From positions 11,674,416-11,738,415 of the forward strand of contig CM026567.1 of assembly GCA_015143295.1 (NCBI GenBank): 64,000 nucleotides of DNA, read 5' to 3'. The stretch comes from Tetracentron sinense (lineage: Eukaryota; Streptophyta; Magnoliopsida; Trochodendrales; Trochodendraceae). The notes beneath the pieces are model-generated. The model searched no databases. It was not told the origin of the DNA and saw nothing but the letters and a program-made list of their open reading frames with translations. The position numbers and the translations under genes were made by a program. Positions 11,701 to 22,333 of this stretch are shown one piece after another. Each line of letters opens with the position of its first letter. Position 1 is the stretch's first letter.

Positions 11701-13590
11701 AGGTCTGATAGGCACTTTGTACTCGTAGAATTTCCAGAAAATGATAGGAGGCCATCCTTGGCACACTCCTTATCCCCAGCAATGTAACCCCTTTTATAAA
11801 ATCAATGAAATCAGCTAGTTAGCCCTTCGAGCCTAACAGCCTTTCTCTCACAAAAACCTTTTAGGGACACCCTCCCTCGCCATTTGTGGCATTGCTTGAA
11901 CTACGTTATGACCTGATCCTACAAAAGGTACATAGGTAACCTGACAAATCAGGTGCGGTCGCAAAAAGAGATCTCTCCCCTTAGGATCTTTTCCCCCAGA
12001 GAGAGTCCAAAACTTCTTGAAACTCTCTCTCCACAGAAATAACTCTTTCCCCAAAGTCACTCCGCCAGCAAAGACCAACTCTCACCACTTCTTCGATGAA
12101 GTCGACACCAAGTTTACAAAATATTCCATCAAAGGAAATCCCAAAATAGAAGTTGGAATATTCCCCAAGTTAGGGACCCCACGAACAAAAAAATCTCTCC
12201 GGGCTTGCCCCCAACAAGATCAACTTCTCCCAAAAATCTTCCCAAAAAAAAAAAAAAACTTAAACAGGGAAGAATCTCCAAAAAAATTAGCTTCTACCAG
12301 AGAGGACAATCCCCAGTGAAGCCCAACAAAAAAACTCTATCTCTAATAGAAAAATCTCCATGCAAGTCAGTTGCAACAAGAATAATTCCAAGGTGTCCCA
12401 AACTTCGGTCCCCTAGCCTACATTTTGTCTCATTCTAAGTCCTCCTAGCTCCCATAGAAATTGCGAGTACAAGTGCATATCATATCCCCAGTGGAGTATC
12501 AATCCACATCGAATGTCAATTAGGGCAATGAAGGGAGAGGAACTGAACCCTCAAATAAATCGCAGGCATGAGTGAAATCGGAAACGGCCTCATTGCGTAA
12601 AAGTTACGCGATTCTCAGACCTAGTCTTGCGATTAGGGGCAAAAAAGGAACAAAATCAATCAACTTAGCAGGCGTGAGGAAAACTAGCAATGGCCTCATC
12701 GCGCAAAAATTATGCGAACCCCATGACTTGGTCATTCCAAGGGTAAAAAAGGGGAAGAAAAGCTGAAAGTCAGATCTGGCAGTGATCAGTCTCACTGGAC
12801 TCCCCAATTCTTCCAACGGATCCGTATCCCCAACAGATATTCCATCATGGGATATCTCCAGTAGGTGATCTACTCAAGGCATTCCTCCACCACAAAGAAT
12901 CCGTTGGAAAACATCTCCCTAGCAAACAGGCAAACATCAGGAAATCCCCAGCAGATTGAGAAACTCCAGACTTCCCGACTATAGTCTGCAATAGAATCCC
13001 ATTCCCCCAAAACACCTTTAGCAACAGGTTATAACAATCTTCAAATCCCCAGCGAATCTCCCAGCAGAAGCCTCCGACAGCCTCTTAACAACGTTCTTCC
13101 CCAGCAAGAGCCCAAAAGTCTTTCAAAAGATTCTCCCTAGCCAGGGTCCTTAGCCTGCAATAATAGCGTTCTGCTCTGAATCATACTCAACTCTCTGAGA
13201 GTGAAAGGGAACCCACAAAATCCCTAAAGCCCTGAGTAATGGTGATTTATTGGCAAAATTTAAAAGCTAACTAAGCACGCTTTTGTCAAAGTCAAAAATC
13301 TTTACAAAAAGTCTTATGCACTTTTCCTGAAAAAGATTTTCCAAAAACAAACAAACTCCTAGTATCAGAATCTATTTGAACCAACCTGCACTGAGCCGCC
13401 CAGGCAGAAAAAGTAGAAGAAGCCGTTTCCACGCCTCCCTAACAAGTCTCAGTCAACAGGGTCATGGGAAAACATCCTTGCCTTTATCCTCAGCATCATT
13501 CAAACATGATCGAAACTCAGTGCCTTTCGGCCATATCAGCATCAATCCGGCTATTGCCTCCAGAACTTTCTGTGTGTACCTTTACAGTGT
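11700..13590 (+). other. Tat element 3' UTR, proximal part
   Basis: About 1.9 kb with no convincing coding sequence. It is rich in CCCCAGCA/CTCCC-type words (12050-13100) and has an A-run near 12247. Short open frames occur but carry no family motif and no constraint that I can see. Long 3' UTRs are normal for Tat/Ogre elements. Confidence 0.7.
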
Positions 13591-14480
13591 ACACCACCCG
13601 CATGTCCCCTTTGTGACACCCCCGTATGTCCTTGGCATCCCAAGTGAGCGTCGATATAATGTACTTTGTCGACACCTCGCATGCCAGACATCCTGTGTGC
13701 TCCAGATAACCCCGTCACACCGCAGCACTACCTCCTGCATGTCCCCCTTTGTGACACCCCCGTGTGTCCTTGGCATCCCAGGTGAGCGTCGACATAATAC
13801 ATTTTGTCGATACCTCACATGCTGGACATCTTATGTGCTCCGTGACAACCTCGTCACACTGCAGCACTACCTCTTGCATGTCCCCCTCTGTGACACCCCC
13901 GTGTGTCCTTGACATCCCAGGTTAGCGTCGACATAATACATTTTGTTGACACCTCGTGTGCCGGACATCCTGTGTGCTCCGTGACAACCTTGTCACACTA
14001 CAGCACTACCTCTTGCATATCCTCCTTTGTGACACCCCTGTGTGTCCTGGGCATTCCAGGTGAGCGTCGACATAATACATTTTGTTGACACCTTGCATGC
14101 CCGACATCTTGTGTGCACCTTTACAGTGTGCACCACCTGCATGTCCTCCTCTTCGACACCCCGTATGTCTTGGGTATTCCAGGTGAGCGTCGACATAATA
14201 AATTTTGTTGACACCTCACATGCCCGACATCTTGTGTGCACCTTTACAACGTGCACCACCTGCATGTCCTTCTCTTCAACACCCCGTGTGTCCTAGGCAT
14301 TCCAGGTGAGTGTCGACATAATACATTTTGTTGATACCTCGTATGCCCGACATCCTGTGTGTACCTTTACAGCGTGCACCACCTGCATGTCTTCCTCTTC
14401 GACACCCCGTGTGTCCTTGGTATCCCAGGTGAGCGTCGACATAACACACTTTGTCGACACCCCGAATGTCCAACACCCCG
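13590..14480 (+). repeat. Tandem repeat in the Tat 3' UTR, about 7 units of 122-141 bp
   Basis: Anchor GAGCGTCGACATAATA recurs (with variants) near 13647, 13783, 13924, 14061, 14187, 14309 and 14431. Early units (~136-141 bp) contain a CTCCGTGACAACCTCGTCAC segment. Later ones (~122-126 bp) replace it with a GTGCACCTTTACAG-type segment, so the unit has been remodelled along the array. Open frames on both strands here are by-products of the repeat. Tandem arrays in 3' UTRs of Tat/Ogre elements are known and can seed satellites. Confidence 0.88.
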
Positions 14481-14784
14481 TATGTTCTCGACACTCCATG
14501 TGTCTTCCGATCGATTCAGTTAATATCCCCCGGGAAACACCATTTCAATCAGTCCTCCTGCCGCTTCCGAGCAACACTTTCTTCCGGCCAATGCCTCTGG
14601 GCCACTCTATCCCTGCATCATGTTCTTCCCCAGCTACTCGCTATCCCCTAGTAGTAGTCTTCATTACTTCACCGTACTCAACATTTACATAGCACGCATA
14701 TCATCACTACTAACACCCATCTCGGTGTAAAAATAGAATGTTTCTAGTCTTTGCCATTCAATTGTCATCCTAACACTCTCTGGC

Positions 14785-14797
14785 AAAGAGGGGCAGC
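14785..14797 (+). promoter_or_regulatory. Polypurine tract of the Tat element
   Basis: AAAGAGGGGCAGC sits directly before the LTR start TGTAAGCACC at 14798. It is the usual plus-strand priming site position and confirms plus-strand orientation. Confidence 0.8.
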
Positions 14798-14929
14798 TGT
14801 AAGCACCCAATTTTTATATCATGTTTAACCATGGTTAACCTCCGTTAACCATGGTTATTCCCAGCCAAAACCTAGTAGCCCTAGGTAGATGATAATCCAA
14901 GCCCTAGTGGCCTTAGGTAGACCCTAATC

Positions 14930-15175
14930 TAAACCCTAGATAAACCCTAAACCCTAGACCTAACCCTAGGAAAACCCTAAACCCTAGCCTAGCCCTAGGT
15001 GACCCTAAACTCTAGTCTAACCCTAAGCCAAACCCTAGTTTAACCCTAGGTAGTGTCCTAATCCCTAGTCTAACCCTAGGCTAACCCTAACTAAACCCTA
15101 GGACTAACCCTAGGTAAACCCTAGACCTAACCCTAGGTCTAACCCTAGCCTAGCCCTAGCCTGAGCCCTAGGCAA
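14930..15175 (+). repeat. Degenerate telomere-like repeat inside the Tat LTR
   Basis: Dense array of AACCCTAG, AACCCTAAACCCTAG and AACCCTAGG words. It resembles the plant telomere heptamer CCCTAAA but is irregular and mixed with CCCTAGG. Comparable blocks occur at the same LTR position at 23570-23750 and, reversed, at 40650-40870, so it is part of the LTR family and not a chromosome end. Confidence 0.8.
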
Positions 15176-17544
15176 AGCCCCATGGGCTCAAGGCCCGTCT
15201 CAAGTCCAAAACTCCAAAAAAAAAGAAATAATTAAAACCTTGTTTGGGCCCAAGCATTGGCCCACTTAGCCCAACTCAAGAGTGGCCCACTTTCTTTTTC
15301 AAATTTTGAATTTACGAGCCAACTCCAAGTAGGGTAAAACTCTTTTTGCTTTACCCTACATAGGGGAGGGTAGACCTAAAAACATGAAATGCAAAAAAAA
15401 AAGTAATAATAATAACAAAAAATAATTTTCTTTATAAAAAAAAAGGGAAAAATAATAATAAAGGGTTTTGGTGCTAACCCAATATGGCAAAGCCACATGG
15501 GTTGGCCCACTTGTACAAGGGCTAAGGCCCAAACCGTAACAACATAGTATATCAAAAAAAAAAAAAAAAAACAAGAAAAAATGATTTTCAAGGGGGGTAT
15601 TATTCACCTTCTTCCCCAGCAGACCTGCGTGGACAGCGCTGCCACCCCTGGCCGTCTGCCCCTCGCCTCATCCCCCACGGCCGTCATCCTTATCCTTCTC
15701 CTCCATCTTCTTCTATTTAATCCCATCTAAGCCACTGTTGCAAGGGGAGAGAGGATTTCAAAAATAAAAACAGCCGTCTTCTACCTCTGTTCCAGCCCAC
15801 ATCCCCCATCCACTTAGGTCCTAAGCCCCTCCAAATACCTTACCAACCTCAGGCTATCCCCAAGTTTTGCCACGGTTTGCAATACCATCATAGTTTCAAT
15901 TTATTTTTTTTGCAAATGGAGCCTCCCTGAGCTCGGATTACCCAGCCCCACCTACCTGAATCATCAACCCGGACATTTTTCCATCCTTAAACCTTGGCAT
16001 CAATCGTAGTTAGGACCCCAGCCCTCACCGGAGTCACCTCAACCGTCTTCAACATCTACGGTCGCCACCACTGTTCAACCGCACCCATCATTTGCAGCTC
16101 TTTTGCTGGGTGTTCTGAGGGTATACATCACCCCTTATTACTTTTGTAAGGGACCCCTGGTCCCATTCCAGTGGTCCTATTCTATTTTTTTTATTATTTT
16201 GTTTTACTACAGCAAAACAGAAGGCAGGGGAATTTTCTTTGAGGCTTGGCCAAAGGCACCACACCCCCACCATGGCGGTCATTCCCTAGAGGTCTAGTGG
16301 GTCCTCAATCCATGAGGAATCCCCCTAGACCCCCTGGTTTGCATACAAACAGACCACTAAAGGATTTTTTTTGAAAAATAAAATCTGAAAAAAAAAACGT
16401 TTCAGGTAGCCACCTGTAACTGCGGTTTAAACATGGTTAGACCCGGCCTTGGCTGAAACCAAGGCCTTGGATAGACTCCCCACACATAGGGCTACCCCCA
16501 TGTGTAATTTCAGCCTTTAACTTGCCCATTAACCATAGTTAAATCAACCCCAAAGTAGGGTCGACAGTGTGAAAATCTGTGCAACGGGACGAGTTTGGGC
16601 CTCTGTGGGGCCCGCATAAAGCCTCCCCTTGGGCCCAAATTATTCCCCTCTTGGCCAGCTTCGCAGCAGCGGTCTCGGATCCCCCTGAGATTGAGCCAAA
16701 CAGCGGCAAAATCGCCGTAAAGATCACTAAAAAAACTGTTTAAGTCTTTTGTTAAAAATTTATCATTTTATGTGGCTATTTTTGGGCCGAATTTGGGCCC
16801 ATGTGAGGCCCACCCACGACATCATCTTGGGCCCCACAAGGATCCGAATTGCCCCCTGTACTTCAGGCTACCCATGGGTAGTCTCGGATTCCCATGATTC
16901 CTCTGTTAACCATGGTTAAACCCGCGTTAACTGTGGTTAAAAATTTGATAAAATATTAGGTTTTTTTTGCATTTGCTGGACTTTATGAGGGCCTAGACCG
17001 GGTAGGAGGCTAGTCTAAGCCCTGCCATAGACCTTGGGCCCACTTCTGCTTAACCATGGTTAAAGCCACCCGTGGTTAACATTTAACCATGGTTAAGCGG
17101 CCCATGACCTAGCAAAATTTTGGAAAAATTATGAATATTACATGGAATCCAGAAATGTTTTCAGTAACCTTTTTTATTTTGGTTAAGACCCTTAATCAGA
17201 GTCAACCCCATTTTTGACCCTTAACCATGGTTAAAAAATCCTTAACCAGAAAAAATTTGAAAAAATGCTCAAAAAATCCAAAATATTAAGAGAAGCCAAA
17301 AAATGATCTCTTTTGGGCATTTAACCATGGTTAGTACCCCTAACCATGGTGACCTCCCCTCTTTAACCGCGGTTAAGCATACTTAACCATTGAGAAAAAT
17401 CTGAAAAAATCTCAAAAAAATAAAAAAATATAAAAAGATCAAAAAAATCTGATATTGAACTTTTTAACCATGGTTAGCACCCCTGACCAGGGTTAATCAG
17501 CTTTCTTAACCCTGGTTAACAACCCTAACCCTTGGTTAAAACAC

Positions 17545-17830
17545 CCTGGGCCTACCGGGCCTCACCCCTTGGCCTACCGGGTTCAATCTCGACCTACCGG
17601 GCCAAACCCCAGCCTACCGGGCTCACCCTTGGTCTACTGGGCCCAACTCGGTCTACCGGGCTGAACCCTAGCCTACCGGTCTCACCCTTGGCCTACCGGG
17701 CCCAATCTCGGCCTACCGGGCCAAACCCTAGCCTACCGGGCTCACCCTTGGCCTACCGGGCCCAATCTTGGCCTATCGGGCCCAACCCTAATCTACCGGA
17801 CTTACTTTAGGCCTACCGGGCCCAATACCA
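17545..17830 (+). repeat. CTACCGGG tandem array in the Tat LTR, ~14 units of ~20 bp
   Basis: Units of the type GGCCTACCGGGCCCAATCTC follow each other with small changes (CTACTGGG, CTATCGGG, CTACCGGT). Shorter versions occur at 25480-25700, and a longer, reversed version at 38300-38910. The single open frame over it is a repeat artefact. Confidence 0.85.
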
Positions 17831-18292
17831 AGCACTTGACCAACTCGGTCAACCACCCTTAGCCTCCTGGCTAGACCCTAAGCCACCCTTGGTGCACACA
17901 CACACTCCTAGCCTTGGCACGGGTTCATGTGCCAGAACTACGTTCAGTCTGATCTCACCCCTATGTGAGTACGTAGGTAGCCCAACCCGGGTTCGACCCT
18001 AGTCTAGGATTTTCTCCTTCTTTGATTAGCATTATCTTAAACATTTAGGCATTTGATTAAAATTGAGACTAATTTGGCTTAAATCTAGTAAGTAGGGAAC
18101 CACTGAAACGTGGAAGTGCCGGGGTTCATAACCCCTTCACCGGGCTTAACCAAATCTCTTACCCTAATCTCGGACTGCAAACCAAGACATTATCCAAATC
18201 CCGGGGACTTATCCCTTCTGAATGAATAGGTGGTGACTCTAAACTCACCCTGTGAGATTCAAACCAGGGTTTCTTCAAAACCCGTGCTCACA

Positions 18293-19013
18293 CTAAGTGT
18301 TTAAATGATTTCTTCGCTTTCCCTAATTGCACACAAAGGATATGCATGATCACTCACGCTTATATGATCGATTTTCATTGAATACAAGTATTGAAAGAAG
18401 AGTTTTGTTTTAAATAAAGATTTCCATTCAAAATATGATTTCATTTCAAAATATGATTTTATTTAAAGCATGGTTTCCATTTAAAGTGTGATTTCTGATC
18501 AATTGCTTTGCTTGACGTGTGATTTCTACTTAAAGAAGTATTTGTACAAATTATGGCTTTGGTTCAAAGATGGGTTTTCACAGTATTGTTTTGATTTAAG
18601 AAGAGTTTGGCTCAAGGAAGGTTTTTCAAAGTATTTGCTCAAAGTGCGGTTTTGATTCAAAGAAGGGATTTCAAGTAATTGTGCTCAAAGAAAAGTTTTA
18701 GTTCAAAAGAAGGGATTTGCTAAAAGTATAGAAGTATGTGCTCATGTGTGATGTTTTATGTGCAATGAGGCTAGTGTGTTCTGTTCAATCATAGTCCGGG
18801 CACTAGTTAAGTATATGTGATGAGGCTAGTGTCTCCCCTTTCACCATAGTCCGGGTACTAGTTACTTAATAAGATAAAATGCTAATGTGTTCCATTCCAT
18901 CATAGTCCGGGCATTAGTTAAGAAGTGATATACACTAGTGTGTTCCGTTCCACCATAGTCCGGGCACTAGTCAAGTAAAAGATAAAATATTAATGTGTTT
19001 TGTTCCATCATAG
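18293..19013 (+). repeat. Old LTR, piece 1 (tandem hairpin units)
   Basis: Non-coding. 18400-18760 is a run of similar AAAGTATGATTT/TTTGATTCAAAG words. From 18770 there are ~58 bp units of the form GCTAGTG…CCATAGTCCGGGCACTAGT, cut by the solo LTR at 19014. The array resumes at 22334, and piece 4 ends like a Tekay-family LTR (CTCCTAGGG…GGGTCACGATA). I therefore read 18293-19013, 22334-23000, 27918-28086 and 31310-31678 as one LTR split by dated insertions. Its left part is cut off by the Tat element. Confidence 0.6.
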
Positions 19014-19280
19014 TGTAGAACCCCGGACCTTTTCACAGTTAATACATGACACTCTCGTTGTCATTTTTGCCTTTTAAGAGGTATAATTAATAAATAAGGA
19101 AGAAATTGGAAATTTTGAAACATCAGAAATGTTCCTTTTCGAAGTACAAACACAACGCAAGTTGAATCGTCACAATCGGATGAACGAGTCAAAAGATATG
19201 GCCAAAACAGTCTGTACCTGTAGGAAATCGTAGCACAGACAACGTACTCTGATAACGTATACTGTGTGCATCCGTTGTAC

Positions 19281-20412
19281 AACTCACCACGGGCACGTTG
19301 TGCAGCTCACCACGGGTTGACACTATTCATGGCACCACGAGTTGCACTATTCATGGCACCACGGGTTGACACTATTCATGGCACCACGAGTTGCACTACT
19401 CATGGCACCACGGGTTGGCACTATTCATGGCACCACGGGTTGCACTATTCATGTCACCACGAGTTGACACTATTCATGGCACCACGAGTTGCACTATTCA
19501 TGGCACCATGAGTTGCACTATTCATGTCACCACGAGTTGACACTATTCATGGCACCACGAGTTGCACTATTCATGTCACCACGAGTTGACACTATTCATG
19601 GCACCACGAGTTGCACTATTCATGGCACCACGAGTTGCACTATTCATGTCACCACGGGTTGGCACTATTCATGGCACCACGAGTTGCACTATTCATGGCA
19701 CCACGAGTTGCACTATTCATGGCACCACGGGTTGACACTATTCATGGCACCACGAGTTGCACTACTCATGGCACCACGGGTTGGCACTATTCATGGCACC
19801 ACGAGTTGCACTATTCATGTCACCACGAGTTGCACTATTCATGGCACCACGAGTTGCACTATTCATGTCACCACGAGTTGACACTATTCATGGCACCACG
19901 AGTTGCACTATTCATGTCACCACGAGTTGACACTATTCATGGCACCACGAGTTGCACTATTCATGGCACCACGGGTTGACACTATTCATGGCACCACGAG
20001 TTGCACTATTCATGGCACCACGGGTTGGCACTATTCATGGCACCACGAGTTGCACTATTCATGTCACCACGAGTTGACACTATTCATGGCACCACGAGTT
20101 GCACTATTCACAGCACCACGAGTTGCACTATTCATGTCACCACGAATTGCACTATTCATGTCACCACGAGTTGACACTATTCATGGCACCACGAGTTGCA
20201 CTATTCATGTCACCACGAGTTGACACTATTCATGTCACCACGAGTTGACACTATTCATGGCACCACGAGTTGCACTATTCATGGCACCACGAGTTGCACT
20301 ATTCATGTCACCACGAGTTGACACTATTCATGGCACCATGAGTTGCACTATTCATAGCACCACGAGTTGCACTATTCATGGCACCACGAGTTGGCACTAT
20401 TCACAGCACAAT
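19281..20412 (+). repeat. 24/25-bp tandem array in the solo LTR, ~45 units
   Basis: Unit CACCACGAGTTGCACTATTC plus ATGG (24 bp), alternating with a 25-bp form (GTTGAC for GTTGC). Common variants are CGGGT for CGAGT and ATGTC for ATGGC. Pairs of the two forms recur, suggesting a ~49 bp higher-order unit. The long open frames across it only reflect the absence of stops in the unit. The related Tekay LTRs have GATCGATCGG palindromes at the same place instead. Confidence 0.93.
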
Positions 20413-21469
20413 GTGTTCAGCACTATTCACGGTCCTCGCGTCATTGCAGAAATCCCAGTAAGGGTATTACGGTCTTTTGGTCAGTTCACTCTTACCTTAA
20501 GAGTTTAACCCGAGCCTTTAGGGCTTCATTCGACACTTAGAGAGTTTGAGAGAATAGGAAAAAGGGGAGAAGGCGATTCCAACCTAGGGTTTCCATTTTG
20601 GAGAGAAATCAAAGGGTTTTGAAACCCAAGATCAACCTCCAGCCCATTTTCCTTCAAGATCAAGGCACAAACTCGTGAGGAGCATCTCCTCAAACTAGGG
20701 CAGCAGCTACACAGTCGTTTTGGAAAGGGGTTTCTTCCTCATTTCTTCAAGGTCGGTGCTTCTTACTACCCTCCTAGTTATAGTTCCTCTTCTCCCTCTA
20801 TTTCTTTTGATTTTTCTTTCATTGATACATGTGCTATGAGATGGATGAATGGTGAATGGAAAATGGTAAATGGTGAATGGAGATGGAATGGGCGATTGGA
20901 TGCCAATGGTTGTGTGTGATGAACAAATGGGGAAGGGCATTGTTCCAATAATGAACGGACATGTATGATTTGAGAAAAACCCATCTAGAAAAGCATGTTG
21001 TAGGGTAAATCCATAATGAACACACCATGTTTGATGAAATGCCAAGGTGAATAAAGTGAGCTGTGAATTAGGAAATGCATACCTAAGAAATTCTGAATAT
21101 TACTAGGGCCTATGATAGTGTGTTTCTTGCTTTCCCTAAAGGATATGAATATTACATTGCTCAATCATTGATGTCATATGTGTTGTGAAATTATCCAATG
21201 TCATATTTAAGTTTAAATGCAAGCATGTACACGGTTCCCACGAGCACGTCATGCATGACATGATTTATCGAGGTTTTCAAGAACATGGTTAGAGGTGGGA
21301 CATATCCTACGATATGTTTTACCTCGCTCTTGGCAAGGACAAGTCAATCATGCATTATCATAAGAAGGGTCTCCCATCCCCTCGCATGACATGCATAGCA
21401 TCGCATGACACGCATAACATAGCATTCACATGACGCGCATAACTCTGCATGGCATTACACGCATGGATG

Positions 21470-21555
21470 CTAGTTGCGACGGACTATGAACGGCAACTAG
21501 GCATACCCATCTGCATATAGGGTACTAGTTGCGACGGACTATGAACGGCAACTAG
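21470..21555 (+). repeat. Two identical 31-nt hairpins in the solo LTR
   Basis: CTAGTTGC…GCAACTAG stems of 8 bp at 21470-21500 and 21525-21555 around the same GACGGACTATGAACG loop region. The core is similar, in reverse complement, to the ~58 bp units of 18770-19013 and 22334-22680. Confidence 0.85.
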
Positions 21556-22333
21556 GCATGTGAACATGTTTAAATTATGAACAAGCAAGCATGATACTCG
21601 CATGACAAGCATGACATGACATGGCACGCATGATGCACGCATGATGCAAGCATGACAAGCATGACACGGTTAACAGGTTCACAATCACGCAAAGGGTATT
21701 TCAAGTCAAGTCAAGTGCACGATGTTTTCAAGGGTTTTATCAGTCTTTCTGAATGCAAGCATGAATATAAATTGCTTTACTTCCTTGTATGATATAAATT
21801 GTTCCTGTTCTATATATGCAAATTTGTTTCCTACTTTATGTATGCTATCTGTATACTATGACTGTTGGTTAGTATTTAGTACCCGCTGAGTATTCCATGC
21901 TCAGCCGTACTTCTTATGTCGGCAGGTTCTGAGGGAGCTGCTGCTCCAGTTGATGTTTGTGCTCCTGGCTCATGGGTGGAGGAGGAGTACGTCGAGGGGC
22001 CTTTGGAGGAACCTCCCGTAGAGGGTTACCATTAGGTGGTTGTAGATTCTGAGTGAATAGCTGTGGGTGAGATGAGAGATTATATCCACGTATTTTGGCG
22101 GGTCTGTCCGCACTTTCTTTTCGTTGTTTTTTGTATAAACTTGGATTGGCGTGTGTATGTACATAGAGGTTTGGTAGACTTCCGCTGTGCTTTATGGTCA
22201 TGCTTCCGCTGTTATCCTCTATCGTATATGCTCTGTGGGTTTTTGCAGGTTGGTTTGTCAAGCAAGTCATGTAAGCCATGATTAGTCGTCCAAAGTTCAC
22301 TCTAACTCCTAGGGTGGGTTTTGGGGCGCGACA

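Larger units (their letters stand above)
5320..18292 (+). mobile_element. Ty3/gypsy retrotransposon, Tat/Ogre type, lacking its 5' end in the window
   Basis: Plus-strand element with gag, protease, RT, classical RNase H, a second RNase H of the Tat kind, integrase, a long 3' UTR, PPT (14785-14797) and a 3' LTR (14798-18292). The gypsy order RT-RNase H-integrase and the additional RNase H place it in the Tat/Ogre group. The SIRE element interrupts its gag, so the 5' LTR, leader and ORF1 should lie left of the window. Its 3' LTR ends in GCTCACA, followed by CTAAG, a possible duplication whose partner is not visible. Coding capacity is broken many times (more than ten by impression): an old copy. 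Confidence 0.9.
14798..18292 (+). repeat. 3' LTR of the Tat element (3.5 kb)
   Basis: Starts TGTAAGCACCC and ends GTGCTCACA. Three other LTRs in the window start and end alike (23488-26125 plus; 23001-27917 minus; ~37848-40953 minus). Internal layout: TTAACCATGGTTAA palindromes from 14825 on, telomere-like CCCTAG/CCCTAA repeats (14930-15175), A/T-rich and coding-free middle, a second block of TTAACCATGG palindromes (16900-17530), the CTACCGGG array (17545-17830), and a conserved 3' part with CCCGGGTTCGACCCTAG (about 17985-18003). No gene is seen in it. Confidence 0.88.
19014..22333 (+). repeat. Solo LTR, Tekay/Del-type chromovirus family
   Basis: Begins TGTAGAACCCC and ends GGGGCGCGACA, flanked by a perfect 5-bp duplication CATAG (19009-19013 and 22334-22338). 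It falls inside the ~58 bp hairpin array. It shares with the LTRs of the Tekay element (41214-50811) the 5' start, the CGAGCCTTTAGGGCT block, the CCGCTGAGTATTCCATGCTCAGCCGTA block and the 3' end CACTCTAACTCCTAGGGTGGG. At 3320 bp it is ~1.1 kb longer than those, because it holds a tandem array (19281-20412). No coding sequence. Confidence 0.88.

Noticed and set aside
13376-14692. Open frames on both strands (up to 178 codons)
   Set aside because: Repeat-derived frames in the Tat 3' UTR array; the translations repeat with the DNA unit.
14930-15175. A chromosome-end telomere or ancient fusion site
   Set aside because: Repeats are degenerate and recur at the same place in other Tat LTRs, so they belong to the LTR.
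15356-15607. Frame with poly-Phe runs resembling transmembrane segments
   Set aside because: Translation of A-runs within the Tat LTR.
17532-17810. 92-codon open frame rich in Pro, Gly and Leu
   Set aside because: Direct translation of the CTACCGGG array.
17985-18003. A tRNA gene (GGGTTCGACCC B-box-like word)
   Set aside because: No A box at proper spacing and no cloverleaf that I can draw; kept only as a conserved LTR block.
19281-20412. CRISPR-like array of short repeats
   Set aside because: Units are contiguous with no spacers, inside a plant LTR; CRISPR does not apply.
19266-20508. Several overlapping open frames of 80-130 codons with HYSWHH/TLFMAPRV repeats
   Set aside because: They are translations of the 24/25-bp tandem array in successive frames; no start context, no family match.
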